A stretch of DNA of 14,720 bases from JBEIUO01 sp964549785 (GCA_964549785.1 CAZJXA010000068.1:1-14720); one strand, 5' to 3'. Positions 1 to 7,575 are shown, numbered from the stretch's first letter. Notes: generated from the letters alone by a model not told the origin. Made by a program: numbers and translations.

Positions 1-105
1 CCCTCCACCGACCTCCCCTCCAGCGAAGAACTCTTGGAACTCGCCCAACAACTCGAAGCCTTCGCAGACCTTCTCGAACCCACCCTTCCCCAGCCCGTTT
101 CCTGA
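1..105 (+). CDS. C-terminal end of an unidentified protein (5' truncated by window)
   Basis: An open frame enters at base 1 and ends at TGA 103-105, leaving 34 codons. The tail is rich in Leu and Glu (ELLELAQQLEAFADLLE), so it is probably an amphipathic helix, and it ends in a Pro-rich stretch. Codon third positions are mostly G or C, as in the other genes of the window. Too little is present to name a family. A GC-rich hairpin follows 8 bases after the stop. Confidence 0.5.
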   Translation, partial: PSTDLPSSEELLELAQQLEAFADLLEPTLPQPVS

Positions 106-113
106 CTCCTTGC

Positions 114-137
114 GCGGCCTCCCCCTTCCGGGGCCGC
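114..137 (+). terminator. GC-rich hairpin after the first gene, possible terminator
   Basis: GCGGCC at 114-119 pairs with GGCCGC at 132-137. The stem can extend by U120.G131 and C121-G130, giving 8 pairs around an 8-base loop. It lies between the stop at 105 and the transporter start at 192. No T-run follows, so intrinsic termination is uncertain. Confidence 0.35.
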
Positions 138-176
138 CTCGGGAACTGGCCCCTCCCGCGCTGCGCTCGTTTCCGC

Positions 177-182
177 TATCCT
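177..182 (+). promoter_or_regulatory. Possible -10 element (TATCCT) directly before the transporter gene
   Basis: TATCCT lies 9 bases before the ATG at 192. No convincing -35 is visible. The bases between (CTCCTCCCCCA region) contain no Shine-Dalgarno sequence; they resemble the anti-SD sequence instead. If this is the -10, the mRNA would have only 2-3 untranslated bases. Confidence 0.25.
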
Positions 183-191
183 CCTCCCCCA

Positions 192-2360
192 ATGGCCATC
201 AAAAACCTCACCGAAGAGCAAGTCCGCACTTGGACGGTCGAGCAAAAAGACCGCTGGTGGCTCGCCAACGTCTTCCGCGGCGACATGCCCCAACTCACCA
301 TCCGGTCGGCGATCACCGGGTTCTTTCTCGGCGGCGTTCTCTCGGCCACCAACCTGTACGTCGGCGCCCGCACCGGCTGGTCGTTGGGCGTGGGGATCAC
401 CTCCGTGATCCTCGCCTTCGGCGCGTTCAAGGTGCTCTCCAAACTCGGGGCCTCGCGCGAGTTCACGATCCTCGAGAACAACGCGATGCAATCCATCGCC
501 ACCAGCGCGGGGTACATGACCGCGCCCCTCATCTCCAGCCTCCCCGCCTACATGATTGTCACCGGCGAGTTGCTCCCCTGGCACACCATGATGCTGTGGA
601 ACATCAGCCTCTCCATCCTGGGCGTCCTCTTCGCGTTCCCCATGAAGCGGCGCTTCATTAACGACGAGCAGCAACCCTTCCCCGAGGGTCGGGCCTGCGG
701 TGTCGTGCTCGACACCCTCCATTCCGAGGACGCGCGCGTCGGCGTCTTCAAGGCCAAAGTGCTCGCCGGGGCCGCGTTTCTGGCCGCCGGCATCAAGTTC
801 GTGCAGGCCGAGGGCATCCAGGCGTGGCTTCAGTTCCGCCTCTTCGGTCGCCACGCTTCCCTCGTCGATCCGGTGATCGCTCTCAACGCCGAGAAGACGA
901 CGCTCCGCGCCACACTCGCCGACAAAGCCGCCCTCGCGCCCGACGACCTGGCCGCCACCGAAAGCCTTCTGCTCGCCGTCCGCGACAACTACGACGCGGC
1001 CAAGCACGCCATGGAGGAGAAACTCCTCTACCTGCCCGAGCGCTTGGACGTCCTCATCGGCAAGTTCGGCTATCAGTTCCGCAAGATCGCGGGCATCGAC
1101 CCCGTCCAACTCACCATCACCCCGGCCCTCGACGTCGCCCTCATCGGTGCCGGCGGGCTCATGGGCATCCGCGCGGGTTCGTCACTCCTGATCGGCGCCA
1201 TCCTCAACTACGCCATCCTCGTCCCCTGGATGATCCACCGCAAGGACATCCTCCCCAGCAATCCCCCCGAAGGCTTCGCCGAAGCGATCCTCAACCCCGC
1301 GCTCCTCGACACCATGAAGTACGGGATGCGGCAGATCACCCTCTGGTCGCTCTGGCCGGGCGTCACCATCATGGTCGTCGCCTCCTTCATCGTCTTCTTC
1401 GCGAAACCCAAGATCATCCTCTCCGCCATCGCCGGCCTCTTCGCCAAAAAATCGCCCGATGCCGAGAAGGACGTCCTCAGCCACATCGAAATCCCCAGGT
1501 GGGTTTTCGTCGTCGGTATCCCGATCTTCAGCCTCCTCGCCGCCTACCTCGGCCACGAGTTCTTCGACATCAAGTACTGGATGAGCCTCATCGGTGTCCC
1601 CCTGATGTTCATCCTCTCGCTCATCGCCGCCAATTCCACCGCCCTCACCGGCACCACCCCGGTCGGCGCGGTCAGCAAGGTCACCCAACTCACCTACGGC
1701 GCCATCGACCCCGGCAACATCAAGACCAACCTCATGACCGCCGGCATGACCGCCGAGGTGGTCTCCAACGCCAGCAACCTGCTCATGGATATCAAGCCCG
1801 GCTACATGCTCGGCGCCAAACCCCGTCAGCAGGCCATCGGGCACGTCATCGGCATCTTTTCCGGTGCCCTCGCCTCCATCCCGCTCTTCTATCTGCTCTT
1901 CACCACCACCCCCGATTTCAAGGATAAAGGCGTGGCCGGTCTCCAGAGCGACAAGTTCGAGATGCCCTCCGTCACCGTGTGGAAGTCAGTCGCCGAGGTC
2001 CTCACCAAAGGCATCGACATGCTCGCCCCCAGCGTGCTGGTCGCGGTCGGCCTGGCGGCGCTCCTGGGCCTCGTCATCGAGGTCAGCCGAATCCTCACCA
2101 AAGGCAAGTTCCCCCTCTCGTCCGTCGGGCTGGGCCTCGCCTTCGTCATCAACTTTCAATCCAGTTTCGCCATGTTCCTCGGCGCGTTCATCTTCTGGGC
2201 TCTCACCAAACGCCACGCCCACCTCTCCAAAGGCGACGGCACTCCCACCGGCCACTTCTGGAACGACAACCACGAACCCATCTGCGCCGGCCTCATCGCG
2301 GGTGCCGCGCTCATGGGCATCGCCGACGCCGTCGTCACCGCCTTTGTCCTCCCGTGGTGA
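192..2360 (+). CDS. OPT-family oligopeptide transporter (inner membrane)
   Basis: The 722-residue protein has many hydrophobic segments and matches the OPT/YSL transporter family, which moves small peptides or metal-chelate compounds across the inner membrane with proton coupling. Family-like segments are the N-terminal membrane part with ENNAMQSIATSAGYM (about residues 97-111), and a conserved-looking re-entrant region with GTTPVGAVSKVTQLTYG near residues 486-502. Length is normal for prokaryotic OPT proteins. Residues about 216-298 form a hydrophilic, Ala/Glu/Leu-rich stretch that looks helical and lies between membrane segments; it is unlike the compact loops expected. ATG at 192 is chosen because the N-terminus (MAIKNLTEEQVRTWTVEQK) leads straight into the first membrane segment; no SD precedes it. 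It appears monocistronic. Substrate cannot be told from the sequence. Confidence 0.88.
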   Translation: MAIKNLTEEQVRTWTVEQKDRWWLANVFRGDMPQLTIRSAITGFFLGGVLSATNLYVGARTGWSLGVGITSVILAFGAFKVLSKLGASREFTILENNAMQSIATSAGYMTAPLISSLPAYMIVTGELLPWHTMMLWNISLSILGVLFAFPMKRRFINDEQQPFPEGRACGVVLDTLHSEDARVGVFKAKVLAGAAFLAAGIKFVQAEGIQAWLQFRLFGRHASLVDPVIALNAEKTTLRATLADKAALAPDDLAATESLLLAVRDNYDAAKHAMEEKLLYLPERLDVLIGKFGYQFRKIAGIDPVQLTITPALDVALIGAGGLMGIRAGSSLLIGAILNYAILVPWMIHRKDILPSNPPEGFAEAILNPALLDTMKYGMRQITLWSLWPGVTIMVVASFIVFFAKPKIILSAIAGLFAKKSPDAEKDVLSHIEIPRWVFVVGIPIFSLLAAYLGHEFFDIKYWMSLIGVPLMFILSLIAANSTALTGTTPVGAVSKVTQLTYGAIDPGNIKTNLMTAGMTAEVVSNASNLLMDIKPGYMLGAKPRQQAIGHVIGIFSGALASIPLFYLLFTTTPDFKDKGVAGLQSDKFEMPSVTVWKSVAEVLTKGIDMLAPSVLVAVGLAALLGLVIEVSRILTKGKFPLSSVGLGLAFVINFQSSFAMFLGAFIFWALTKRHAHLSKGDGTPTGHFWNDNHEPICAGLIAGAALMGIADAVVTAFVLPW

Positions 2361-2413
2361 CCCCAGCGTGACCGGCTCTCTCCGTCTCTCACCGCTCCCC
2401 GCCAAAAACCAAA

Positions 2414-2445
2414 GCGGGCCGATGACCCGAAAGCCATCGACCCGC
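2414..2445 (+). terminator. Hairpin after the OPT gene, probable terminator
   Basis: GCGGGCCGATG at 2414-2424 pairs with CATCGACCCGC at 2435-2445, an 11-pair stem with one C-A mismatch and a 10-base loop. It lies 54 bases beyond the transporter stop, preceded by an A-rich stretch (AAAAACCAAA). Only a weak T-containing stretch follows (GTTCT from 2456), so it is a poor match to the classical terminator. Confidence 0.45.
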
Positions 2446-2739
2446 GAGGAACGAAGTTCTACCGCTCTGAAGGCCTGTTATCCCGAATCCGAACAGACTC
2501 CGGGGTGCGGCGCTCAAAAGTGATGTCACGACGAATTTCCGTTTGCGCAGCCAAGATCACGGCACTCCCCTCCGGACACCGCCGACCTCTCCGCGCGACA
2601 CCAGACTCTCGTCCGAGCACCCCGACGCCGTCCGAAAAGAAAGTGAATTCCTTCTCACTCCAATCGAATACACATCCGCACGGGTCCGATCGCCGAAAGG
2701 CTGCCGCCATCACCCAAGGGAGCGTGGTGTCCTGCGCGC

Positions 2740-2745
2740 TAGTAT
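2740..2745 (+). promoter_or_regulatory. Possible -10 element for the sigma/anti-sigma operon
   Basis: TAGTAT matches TATAAT at four of six bases and would start transcription near 2752, giving a leader of about 25 bases that includes the GGAAG ribosome binding site at 2766-2770. No good housekeeping -35 was found at the expected spacing, which leaves an alternative-sigma or autoregulated promoter possible. Confidence 0.25.
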
Positions 2746-2776
2746 CCGCAACGACCTCTGAAACCGGAAGCCCCGC

Positions 2777-3355
2777 TTGCCCACCGCTTTTCTCCCACGT
2801 ATCGCCGCCGGTGACCCCCTCGCGGTGGCCGCGTGCATCGATGAATATGGCGGCACCATCTGGGGCTTGGCCGAGCGCTACCTCAAGGGCTTCGGCGACG
2901 ACCTGGAAGACGCGGTTCAGGAGGTTTTCGTAGAAATCTGGAGGCACGCCAACCGCTTCGACCCCCTTCAAGGCTCCGAAGCCGCCTTCATCGCCACCAT
3001 CGCCCACCGCCGCCTGATCGACCGCCAGCGCCGCGCCCAAACCCGCCGCGCCGTCCACTTCGAGGATCACGGCTTCCTCGCATCCAAGCCGTTGGCCTTC
3101 AACTCAGCCGAACTCGCCGACGACGTCCGAAAAGCCACCGAAGCCTTCCAAAAACTCGACGCCGACGAAAAACAAGTATTGTGGTTCTCACTCTACCACG
3201 GCCTCTCGCACGAAAGAATCGCGACGACGGTCAACATCCCCCTCGGAACGGTCAAAACCCGTCTTCGCCGGGGCCTGATGCGCCTCCGCGAACTTCTCCA
3301 AGCCGACTTCGCTCCCTCCAACACCCGCCCCAAGGTGGAAGGAGCCGCCCAATGA
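2777..3355 (+). CDS. ECF-type RNA polymerase sigma factor (sigma-70 family)
   Basis: The 192-residue protein has the two-domain ECF layout. Sigma-2 is at about residues 18-86, with the core-binding DAVQEVFVEIWRHA (45-58). Sigma-4 is at about 120-175, with the helix-turn-helix GLSHERIATTVNIPLGTVKT (142-161). It would direct RNA polymerase to a small regulon under control of the next gene. The start is TTG at 2777: an in-frame TGA at 2759-2761 rules out anything longer, GGAAG at 2766-2770 gives an SD at 6 bases, and the typical ECF N-terminus (LPRIAAGDPLAV) lies just inside. GTG at 2825 would delete part of that segment. The gene ends in ATGA, overlapping the anti-sigma start by 4 bases, so translation is probably coupled. 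Confidence 0.9.
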   Translation: MPTAFLPRIAAGDPLAVAACIDEYGGTIWGLAERYLKGFGDDLEDAVQEVFVEIWRHANRFDPLQGSEAAFIATIAHRRLIDRQRRAQTRRAVHFEDHGFLASKPLAFNSAELADDVRKATEAFQKLDADEKQVLWFSLYHGLSHERIATTVNIPLGTVKTRLRRGLMRLRELLQADFAPSNTRPKVEGAAQ

Positions 3356-4551
3356 ATCCTTCTACCAATCCCCCTCGCGACGACCGCGGTCCATCCCTCC
3401 GCCTCACCGAACTCCTGGCCGACCAAGCCACCGGCCCGCTGTCACAGCCCGAACTCGCCGAACTCAACGCCTTGCTCAACGCTCACTCCCATCCCCGGTC
3501 TCCTTCCGGCCTGCACGCCGACGCGATCTCGTCCATCAGCGGTGCCCTCATCAAAGCGTGGTCAGCGACCACCCAGGCCGCATTGCCGCCCGATGTCCGC
3601 GCCCGCCTCCTCGATCGCGGCCTCGAGTTCGCCCGCGAAAACTCTTCTCCTTCCGCCACCGCACCCATGCCCCGCCTTGCCCGCCTCGCCCACATGGCCC
3701 CGCCCACAATCCCAATGCAGCCCCGGCCGCGCCCCTTCTCTTGGCCCCTCCTCCTCACCGCCGCCGCGGCGTCCGCGGCGTTGTGTACGTCGCTCTTCAT
3801 GCTCGACCAGGCCAGACGTTCCCGGGCCGAGTCGATTGTGGCGCGAATCCAGTCCGAAGCACAGAATCAGGAATCGATCACCCGTCTCGCGGCCTCGGAG
3901 GCTCGCATCAACGAAGTCACCGCCGCCCTTCAGGCCCAGCGTCAGGAAGCCAATGCCCTGCTCGCCACCGCTGCGGAACAGCGGACCACCCTCGAAGCCG
4001 AGAAGGCCGCCCTCGCCACCACGCTCAGGGCAGAACGTGAAACCACCGCCCAAACCGCCGCCCAGGCCGCCTCGCAGATCGCCGCTCTCCAAACTCAACT
4101 CACCGCCTCCGAACGCAACCTTTCAACCGCTCAGGCCCGCGTCGCCCTGCTCGAGCAGAACGCGGACAATGTCCAAATCGCCTGGACGGCCACCGAAATC
4201 CCGGAAGCCAAGGGCGTCACCGGAGACGTCGTCTGGAACGCCCGCCTCCAGCAGGGCTACCTGCGTTTCCGTGGCTTGGGCGCCAACGACCCCTCCAAAG
4301 AGCAGTACCAGGCGTGGATCTTCGATGAGGGCCGCGATCCCAAGTTCCCGGTCGACGCCGGAGTCTTCGACATCACGCTCGCCACCATGGACGAAGCCAC
4401 CGGCGACCTCATCATCCCCATCGATCCCAAACTCCTCATCAAGAACCCCGGGGCCTTTGCCGTCACCCTCGAAACCCCTGGCGGCGTCGTCGTGACCGAC
4501 AAGAAGCGCGTGGTCGTGCTGGCCCCGGTCGTCGTTCCCCCCGCTTCCTAA
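3352..4551 (+). CDS. Membrane anti-sigma factor, RskA type, with long coiled coil
   Basis: The 399-residue protein starts at ATG 3352, inside the ATGA overlap with the sigma gene and 7 bases after AAGGAG (3339-3344). Layout: a cytoplasmic N-terminal part with a short sigma-binding-like helical segment (LRLTELLADQATGPLSQPEL, 17-36) and no visible HxxxCxxC zinc motif; a Pro-rich linker (about 103-128); one membrane helix (about 130-151); a long Ala/Gln/Glu-rich coiled coil (about 155-270); and a C-terminal RskA-like domain (about 276-393) with YQAWIFDEG, AGVFDI and AFAVTLETPGG. RskA proteins hold their sigma factor at the membrane and release it after proteolysis. Length exceeds the roughly 230-270 usual for the family because of the coiled coil. 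The function as partner of the preceding sigma factor is inferred from adjacency and domains. Confidence 0.85.
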   Translation: MNPSTNPPRDDRGPSLRLTELLADQATGPLSQPELAELNALLNAHSHPRSPSGLHADAISSISGALIKAWSATTQAALPPDVRARLLDRGLEFARENSSPSATAPMPRLARLAHMAPPTIPMQPRPRPFSWPLLLTAAAASAALCTSLFMLDQARRSRAESIVARIQSEAQNQESITRLAASEARINEVTAALQAQRQEANALLATAAEQRTTLEAEKAALATTLRAERETTAQTAAQAASQIAALQTQLTASERNLSTAQARVALLEQNADNVQIAWTATEIPEAKGVTGDVVWNARLQQGYLRFRGLGANDPSKEQYQAWIFDEGRDPKFPVDAGVFDITLATMDEATGDLIIPIDPKLLIKNPGAFAVTLETPGGVVVTDKKRVVVLAPVVVPPAS

Positions 4552-4609
4552 AGCGAGCGACCCGTCGCAGATGGCTCTCCGAGCACTCTTGTCGCCGCGG
4601 GTCAGTCGG

Positions 4610-4615
4610 TACGCT
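4610..4615 (+). promoter_or_regulatory. Possible -10 (TACGCT) for a leaderless transcript
   Basis: TACGCT ends 6 bases before the ATG at 4622. TTGTCG at 4589-4594 could serve as a weak -35, but the spacer of 15 bases is short. No SD is present before the ATG, so the start of transcription may coincide with the start codon. Confidence 0.2.
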
Positions 4616-4621
4616 TGCCGC

Positions 4622-5245
4622 ATGTCATTCGATGTCTACGCCGGCCCGCTCTGTTGCTACTACGCGCGGGCAGCCCGATCTCCGACCGACCCGGAGCAAG
4701 AAGCGGCCCGCGATCTCCTCCCCAGCATCCGCGGCTGGCAACGCATCATCGCCCCGGCCCTCCGCTCCGCCGGTGTCGGCCACCCGGAGTGGGACGAAAG
4801 GATCGACGCCCCGACGTTCACCCAAGACCTGACGCACGAAGGATACTGGGCCGTTCGACTGGTCGCCGCCTACGCGCAGTTCGATGACCTCGCTGAACCA
4901 CCGAACCCGCCGACCATCGACTCGCTCGCCGGCGACCCCGCCCTCGCGCGCCTCCGGAGTCACGAATCCCGATCCCGGTTCGCCCACGTCCACGCCTGCG
5001 AGGCGTGGCTCCCGCTGCGGATCGCCGAACCGATCTCGCTCGAAATGCCCTCGGGCCGAACGCATCCGGTGGGCGGAGTCGAAATGTTGAAGGCCGAACT
5101 CGCAGCCCTCCAACGGGTTCTCATCGAGGGCACGTCCGCCAACGCAAGTCCGTCCCGAACCATCGCGCGCGGAGCCCTCGACACGTGGCACGCGCTCGCC
5201 GAGACTGCCCTCCGGTCCCGCGTGCCGGTCATGCTCGACTATTGA
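4622..5245 (+). CDS. Uncharacterised protein, 207 residues
   Basis: The start is placed at ATG 4622 because the N-terminus MSFDVYAGPLCCYYARA resembles a group of uncharacterised bacterial proteins that begin with M-x-x-D-V/I-Y-x-G-x-L-x-x-Y-Y; the extra 17 residues from the upstream ATG at 4571 look non-coding. That resemblance is from memory and is not a firm family call. The protein is soluble with no signal peptide or membrane segment. It has a central WDERIDAPTF segment, then SRFAHVHACEAWLPLRIAEP and a C-terminal helical region (VEMLKAELAALQRVLIEG). It follows the anti-sigma gene by 70 bases and faces the next gene tail to tail with 26 bases between. Function unknown. Confidence 0.7.
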   Translation: MSFDVYAGPLCCYYARAARSPTDPEQEAARDLLPSIRGWQRIIAPALRSAGVGHPEWDERIDAPTFTQDLTHEGYWAVRLVAAYAQFDDLAEPPNPPTIDSLAGDPALARLRSHESRSRFAHVHACEAWLPLRIAEPISLEMPSGRTHPVGGVEMLKAELAALQRVLIEGTSANASPSRTIARGALDTWHALAETALRSRVPVMLDY

Positions 5246-5271
5246 CCACCCGCCCGCCGCGTTTCCCCACT

Positions 5272-6555
5272 TCACGCCGCCGCGGGCAATCCGTAGCACT
5301 CGCTCCGCCGGATTCTGTGCAGCGTGCGAAACACTTCTACCAGCAACCGGTGGTCCTGATCGCGCCCCACCAGCAACTCGCTGTGCTTCAGCTCGTCCAG
5401 CACGTCGTCCTTGAAGTGGACGAACGTGTCCGCGGCCATCGTCGCTCCGATCATGCACGCCCCGGCCGCCACCCGCCCGACGGCGAGCGGCGTCTGCAGG
5501 TGGGTCGCCAGTTCGCCCTGCACGAACGCAAACTGATCAATCCCGGGCAGCAATACCCGGGTCCGGAGCATCCGGTCCGCCTGTTCGAGGGCATCAAAGC
5601 CCGCTTGGTCCGCGCCGCACGCCAGCCGGGCCGCCGCGAGCCGGAGCGCCACCTCGGCTTCGTCGCCCGCCAGCCCAGCGCACGCCTCCATCGCGTCGCG
5701 CCGCTCGGTGTCCCGCATCGGGCCCACCCACGTCGCGAGCCACGCCGACGAAACCCGCGCCGCCGCCCGCTCGGCGCCGCTCGGACCGGCCTCATTCCGG
5801 AACCCGGATTCCACTCGCTTCGCCTCCGCCTCCGTCACGCCCGCGGTCAATCGCCGCATCGCCCGCTCGAACTGGTCTACCGAGGGCTTCCACACCTCCA
5901 GCCGCCGGACCCTTTTCCTCATCGGTGAGGACACACAGCGCCCCTTCAATCGGTCTTCCAGCGTCAGCCGCGCCGGTGCGCGACTGCTCCACGCCGCCGC
6001 TTCAATCAGCGCCGTCACCAACCCTGCCGAATCGCCTTCCTCCAGTTGAACTTCCACTCGCTCGCAATCCACCCGGCACGGGAAGACCGATGCATACGAA
6101 AGCGGCAGACTACCCGCCCAATCAAACCACGCCGCCTCGAAGCCGCTCCGCGTCAGCGTCTCAACCCGCATCATCCCAGCTGCGGTCACTTCCACCGCCG
6201 CATCCAGAAGGTGCTCGATCATCGCCCCGTCGGTCCCGCCCTCGCGGGCCGGCAGCGCAAACCATTCGATCCCCGCCGAGGCCGACGCGTGAACCCGATC
6301 GGCCCACCCGAGCGGCCACGCATTCGGACCGCGGACGCCGATCCGCAGCGGCCGCGCCGGCCATTCGTGGTCATCGATCCAGCGTGTCACGCGTTCCCCC
6401 ACGTCCACGTCCGCCGACGCTCCCGCGGCGGCGAGGCCGCGCACGCCCCAATCGATCGCCGCCAGCCCCGCACGGTTGAGGTAGTCCGAAGGCCAGACCT
6501 TGGGAAGTCCGAAAACGCCAAGGTCCGAGGATTGTCGATTGAGGTGGCCGCGCAT
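5272..6555 (-). CDS. Uncharacterised protein, 427 residues
   Basis: A long minus-strand frame from ATG at 6555 to TGA at 5272-5274. An SD-like GAAGG sits 8-9 bases upstream of the ATG (minus strand). G/C-rich third positions and a balanced amino-acid composition, in contrast to the Arg/Pro-rich opposite frames, mark it as real. There is no signal peptide or membrane helix. The N-terminal half looks alpha/beta (GIEWFALPAREGG, 105-117 approx.), and the C-terminal half is Ala/Leu/Glu-rich helical (EVALRLAAARLACGADQAGF). The C-terminus ends in an Arg-rich helix (VEVFRTLHRIRRSE). I do not recognise a family. It may be lineage-specific. It converges on the gene ending at 5245. Confidence 0.7.
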   Translation of the reverse strand: MRGHLNRQSSDLGVFGLPKVWPSDYLNRAGLAAIDWGVRGLAAAGASADVDVGERVTRWIDDHEWPARPLRIGVRGPNAWPLGWADRVHASASAGIEWFALPAREGGTDGAMIEHLLDAAVEVTAAGMMRVETLTRSGFEAAWFDWAGSLPLSYASVFPCRVDCERVEVQLEEGDSAGLVTALIEAAAWSSRAPARLTLEDRLKGRCVSSPMRKRVRRLEVWKPSVDQFERAMRRLTAGVTEAEAKRVESGFRNEAGPSGAERAAARVSSAWLATWVGPMRDTERRDAMEACAGLAGDEAEVALRLAAARLACGADQAGFDALEQADRMLRTRVLLPGIDQFAFVQGELATHLQTPLAVGRVAAGACMIGATMAADTFVHFKDDVLDELKHSELLVGRDQDHRLLVEVFRTLHRIRRSECYGLPAAA

Positions 6556-6731
6556 CGAGGCAACCTTCGGCGTTCACGGCCGCGCCCTTCAACTCGGGTG
6601 AACCGGGATTCCCCACACCGGTTCGGACTGTGGAGCGTGTCGGGCCGGTGCCGACTAGCACGACTCGATGCACGAGCGGTGCGGGCCTGTCGGTTGTTAT
6701 CACTCGTTGTCCGAGAGTACCGGCAGGCGCG

Positions 6732-6749
6732 CGGCGGTCCGAACCGCCG
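6732..6749. repeat. Perfect 7-bp hairpin (CGGCGGT / ACCGCCG)
   Basis: CGGCGGT at 6732-6738 pairs with ACCGCCG at 6743-6749 around the 4-base loop CCGA. It is non-coding and about 177 bases upstream of the minus-strand gene that starts at 6555. No T-run is next to it on either strand. Confidence 0.5.
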
Positions 6750-6894
6750 ATCGCCCAGGTGCTTCTGGTTCGAGCGGACGCGATCAATCAACCCTTTGAA
6801 ATCCGAGCGCAAATCCTTCGGCAACGTCTCGGAGAAGGTTGTGTCGAGCGGAACCGCCGCATGTCGATCGCCAATCGGCTTTCCTGCTGGCGAC

Positions 6895-6958
6895 GCTCGT
6901 CCGCTTCCTTCCTGAGTTTCGGTCGCGCGACGGTTGAGGACCGCTTTGGAGGACGAGC
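6895..6958. repeat. 8-bp inverted repeat with inner stem, possible terminator or small RNA
   Basis: GCTCGTCC at 6895-6902 pairs with GGACGAGC at 6951-6958. Inside, TCC 6906-6908 can stack on GGA 6948-6950, and CGGTC 6920-6924 pairs with GACCG 6939-6943. It lies 38 bases beyond the DUF1844 stop (minus strand), so it could be that gene's 3' structure. No T-run follows. Confidence 0.4.
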
Positions 6959-6996
6959 AGTTCTATTTGAAGAAACTCGCGTCATCGTCCCCGCCG

Positions 6997-7575
6997 TTAC
7001 GACCGCAGCCCCGGTCCGGCCAATCCCGGCCCGGCCAAACCCGCTCCGCCCATTCCGGGCATCCCGCCCGCACCCCCACCGCCCATCGGCACCTGCTTGA
7101 TCTTGCCTTCAGCGACGGCCTGCTGGACGTACTTGGCGACCTCAACATACTCCATCCGGAGTTCGCCCAGGACCCGCATCATCACTTGGTTTTCCTGCTC
7201 GGTGAGATTGCCTTTGGTCTTGGTCTCGAGAATCCCCAGAAGATCAACGAAAATCTTGGCCATCTCCAAGGACACGACCGACCGGCCCGTCCGGGGGTCG
7301 GGGAACGCCCCCATGTACGTCAACGCCTGCGTCATCAGCAGGCTCACAATGTCCTCGAATTTCGGCTGCTCGGAGCCCGCCTCGGCGATCCCTTCTTCGC
7401 CGGCGGCCGCTCCCCCTTCACTGCTCGGCGTCCCCAACCCCGCCAGACCCTTGCCGGTCGCGCCGGGTTTGGGCGTCTCCGCCTTCTTCGAGAGTTTTTC
7501 CTTCTCGGCCTGGGCCTGTGATTTCCAGTCCGAGTCGATGATAATCTTGGGGGCGTCGGACGAGTCGTCTGGCAT
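6997..7575 (-). CDS. DUF1844 domain protein
   Basis: The protein is 192 residues from ATG at 7575, with AAGGGA about 9 bases upstream. The frame stays open to an ATG at 7650, but the extra 25 residues do not fit and the N-terminus from 7575 (IIIDSDWKSQAQAEKEKL, residues 11-28) is the usual lead-in of DUF1844 proteins. The DUF1844 core is at about residues 72-150 (FEDIVSLLMTQALTYMG, MAKIFVDLLGILETKTKGNL, LGELRMEYVEVAKYV). A low-complexity Ala/Gly linker (38-70) precedes it, and a Gly-rich tail with GLAGPGLAGPGL repeats (165-192) ends the protein. The family is common in Planctomycetota and Acidobacteria-like genomes; its role is not known. It is cytoplasmic and mainly helical. It diverges from the lipoprotein gene with 88 bases between the starts. 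Confidence 0.85.
   Translation of the reverse strand: MPDDSSDAPKIIIDSDWKSQAQAEKEKLSKKAETPKPGATGKGLAGLGTPSSEGGAAAGEEGIAEAGSEQPKFEDIVSLLMTQALTYMGAFPDPRTGRSVVSLEMAKIFVDLLGILETKTKGNLTEQENQVMMRVLGELRMEYVEVAKYVQQAVAEGKIKQVPMGGGGAGGMPGMGGAGLAGPGLAGPGLRS

Larger units (their letters stand above)
2361..2776. other. 416-base non-coding gap between the transporter and the sigma factor
   Basis: No convincing gene on either strand. Short open frames here have an amino-acid make-up typical of random GC-rich sequence, and base composition is visibly more AT-rich than in the genes (for example 2620-2690). It holds the hairpin at 2414-2445 and a promoter-like element near 2740. A weak dyad (AGTGA...TCACT, around 2642-2660) surrounds GAATTC. 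Nothing else was recognised. Confidence 0.6.
6556..6996. other. 441-base gap without a convincing gene
   Basis: It lies between the DUF1844 stop and the start of the minus-strand hypothetical gene. Open frames on both strands are Arg/Ser/Pro-rich or run into neighbouring genes, and none has both a good start and a family-like composition. It holds two clear inverted repeats (6732-6749 and 6895-6958), listed separately. It may contain the promoter of the gene starting at 6555, a small RNA, or a decayed gene. Confidence 0.55.

Noticed and set aside
824..1927. 367-residue plus-strand frame inside the transporter gene
   Set aside because: Arg/His/Pro-rich out-of-frame reading of the OPT gene, with no domain and no start signal.
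2520..2529. GTGATGTCAC as an operator palindrome
   Set aside because: Only four-base arms; expected by chance in a gap of this length.
2459..3070. 203-residue minus-strand frame over the sigma-factor start
   Set aside because: It overlaps the conserved sigma-2 coding region; the part outside it has no recognisable domain.
3181..3351. Longer N-terminus for the anti-sigma factor
   Set aside because: It would overlap most of the sigma-4 domain; ATG 3352 has the AAGGAG site and the ATGA overlap.
6387..6824. 145-residue minus-strand frame starting MPKDLRSDFKGLIDRV
   Set aside because: The first 30 residues look protein-like, but the rest turns Arg/Ser-rich and runs into the start of the better-supported 427-residue gene in another frame. 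It may be a gene remnant at most.
6630..7100. 156-residue plus-strand frame in the 441-base gap
   Set aside because: It ends antisense to the conserved DUF1844 tail, has no SD and has a random-looking composition.
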